From Epiperipatus broadwayi (Eukaryota > Onychophora > Udeonychophora > Euonychophora > Peripatidae), in the NCBI GenBank assembly GCA_028023455.1, contig JAQFVV010000018.1, positions 11,182,771-11,246,770 of the forward strand: a stretch of 64,000 nt of DNA. The letters are read 5' to 3'. The notes beneath the pieces were generated by a model. It worked only from the letters and a program-made list of their open reading frames with translations. It ran no database searches and was not told the DNA's origin. Below are positions 63,131 to 64,000 of this stretch, in pieces (within the stretch, counting starts at the first letter, position 1; every line of letters begins with the position of its first letter). The translations under genes and the position numbers were made by a program.

Positions 63131-63571
63131 TTGGCGTTCTTAGATGTTCTTGTGACAAGACTTTCTCGTGCCAAAATTAAAACTATAGTTTACAGAAAAA
63201 TACTTAACATATACATCCAATCATACCAGAAACATAAAACATGGATTATACTATCACTACAGAACAAAGCAAAAGAGATTTGTTCAGAAACCAGTGATTT
63301 GAGAAAGGAAAAGATGTATATACTACAAAGTCTTACGAAAAATAATTGTCCATCAGTTATTATTAAAAAAATCTCAAATATAGATCCAACTAAAAAAACA
63401 ATTATTGGTACTGTAGTATATCCATACATACCAAAAATAGCAGACAAAACTAAGGAAAATCTGCAATCACTATATCATCAGAGCTGTCCAGAGCCATACC
63501 ATACTATAAGAAATTTCAACATCTACAAAGCCAAAACCTGGAAAGCTGAAAAGCAAAAATTGCATCTATAA
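63131..63571 (+). pseudogene. PLE ORF segment between reverse transcriptase and endonuclease
   Basis: A 146-codon open segment starting MAFLDVLVTRLSRAKIKTIV and passing through LNIYIQSYQKHKTW, DLRKEKMYILQSLTKNNCPS and KKTIIGTVVYPYIPKIADKT. In PLEs the FLDVxVxR...TxxYRKxT region ends the RT thumb, and a linker leads to the GIY-YIG nuclease. The frame shifts near 63550, where NCIYKIRYECG continues in another frame. Confidence 0.8.
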
Positions 63572-63815
63572 AATACGATATGAATGTGGATCAATGTATA
63601 TTGGCGAGACTAGTTGCCCTATTGAAAAGTGATTGCAAGGGTACAAACTGATGATAAAAAGAGAAAAAACAGATGTGTTTAAGATAGCAGATAATATATG
63701 TACTAATGAACATATGTTCAATTGGGAAAATACAAAAATATTGGACAGGGAGAAGATACAATGAAGAAAATTCAAAGAAGCTGCTCACATTTACAATGGC
63801 GAATTGTCTCCATAA
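63558..63815 (+). pseudogene. PLE GIY-YIG endonuclease (plus copy)
   Basis: In one frame it reads NCIYKIRYECGSMYIGETSC, PIEK*LQGYKLMIKREKTDV, FKIADNICTNEHMFNWENTK, ILDREKIQ*RKFKEAAHIYN and GELSP*. The Y-x-C-x3-YIG-x-TS module, the TNEH-x-FNW segment, ILDRE (metal-binding glutamate region) and KFKEA helix are all visible. These are the expected features of a PLE endonuclease. Two in-frame stops (after PIEK and after EKIQ) inactivate it. Confidence 0.85.
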
Positions 63816-63936
63816 ATCATCCTAATGTGATTATACATAATGTATGGAAACCACTAATCGACTTTGCTCTTAGGAAAAAGTGGAAAAAATCAGGAGGAAT
63901 CTCATAGATAATTATATAAAATTTCTACTGCCTGTT

Positions 63937-64000
63937 GCCTTTGCTGAGTTAGTTAGAGCATTATCTTAAAATTTCAATATTCAAGAATCTAAGAGTTGTG
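63937..64000 (+). repeat. tRNA-like module at the 3' end of the plus-strand PLE, cut by the window edge
   Basis: TTGCTGAGTTAGTTAGAGCA, then TTATCTTAAAATTTCAATAT, aligns with the minus-strand module at 60152-60220. The box B portion is barely reached before the window ends. Confidence 0.5.

Larger units (their letters stand above)
62265..63936 (+). mobile_element. Penelope-like element, plus-strand copy (5'-truncated)
   Basis: Begins at about 62265, where its sequence first matches the minus copy (ACTGAGGAAATTACTCAAAA), and keeps the same order. Segments are VVMDTDYDNKIQELLTTDQY, STETMLQSLLIKY, RT motif A VSFDVESLFTNVP (62714-62752), motif B QEMAMG*PLP, motif C HYVDNAW (63017-63037) and FLDVLVTRLSRAKIKTIVYR. 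The endonuclease follows. YVDN replaces YVDD, so the second catalytic aspartate is lost, and there are several stops. The 3' untranslated region, from CACTAATCGACTTTGCTC on, matches that of the minus copy. Confidence 0.9.

Noticed and set aside
1-64000. CRISPR arrays, operons, bacterial-type defence genes or riboswitches
   Set aside because: None seen. The splice sites, SINEs, LINEs, PLEs and hAT elements show that this is animal nuclear DNA, where such features are not expected.

Overview
This is a stretch of AT-rich (roughly 70 % A+T by eye) invertebrate nuclear DNA. It has no operons, ribosome binding sites or dense coding regions. It is mostly long intronic or intergenic sequence full of decayed mobile elements. 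Only one host coding piece is firmly supported: a 109-base internal exon of a ubiquitin-like protein 3 gene (UBL3, the membrane-anchored ubiquitin-fold family) at 52832-52940 on the + strand, with consensus splice sites. Much of the window is therefore probably its introns or upstream DNA. The species cannot be named from sequence alone. The mix of hAT elements of the GTF2IRD2-like type, Penelope-like elements (PLEs), APE-type LINEs and tRNA-headed SINEs would suit a lophotrochozoan such as a cephalopod, but that is a guess.

Layout: 0.1-2.5 kb holds a broken hAT transposase gene (- strand) with one intact terminus, an 87-bp minisatellite and an inverted repeat pair. 5.4-6.8 kb holds the 3' end of a LINE next to a 360-bp foldback element. 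9.0-11.4 kb opens with a GC-richer island beginning TGTAACGGT and ends with an inverted repeat built on a PLE GIY-YIG endonuclease tail. 16.6 kb has a truncated SINE, 18.3-18.9 kb a decayed LINE reverse transcriptase, and 22.3-23.0 kb a cluster of foldback units. 26.4 kb opens a second TGTAACGGT island. 31.9-32.6 kb is a four-copy 173-bp tandem array. 35 kb, 49.6 kb and 50.3 kb carry local duplications. 37.1 and 45.6 kb carry SINE copies. 38.3 kb has a half-copy of the 5.7-kb foldback element. 42.8 and 47.8 kb are two non-autonomous hAT elements with clear ends. 52.8 kb is the UBL3 exon. 54.9-57.0 kb is a long, 5'-truncated APE-type LINE. 58.0-59.3 kb is a 1.25-kb foldback element. 60.1-64.0 kb is a head-to-head pair of PLEs, each ending in the same tRNA-like module.

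The mobile elements form related sets. The 42.8-kb hAT element is an internally deleted relative of the 2.5-kb transposase copy. Three SINE copies share one tRNA-like head. Two PLE lineages are present in three places, each in an inverted arrangement. No intact transposase or reverse transcriptase survives, so nothing here looks active. I found no convincing new molecular system; the most unusual architecture is the PLE pair with its conserved tRNA-like 3' module.
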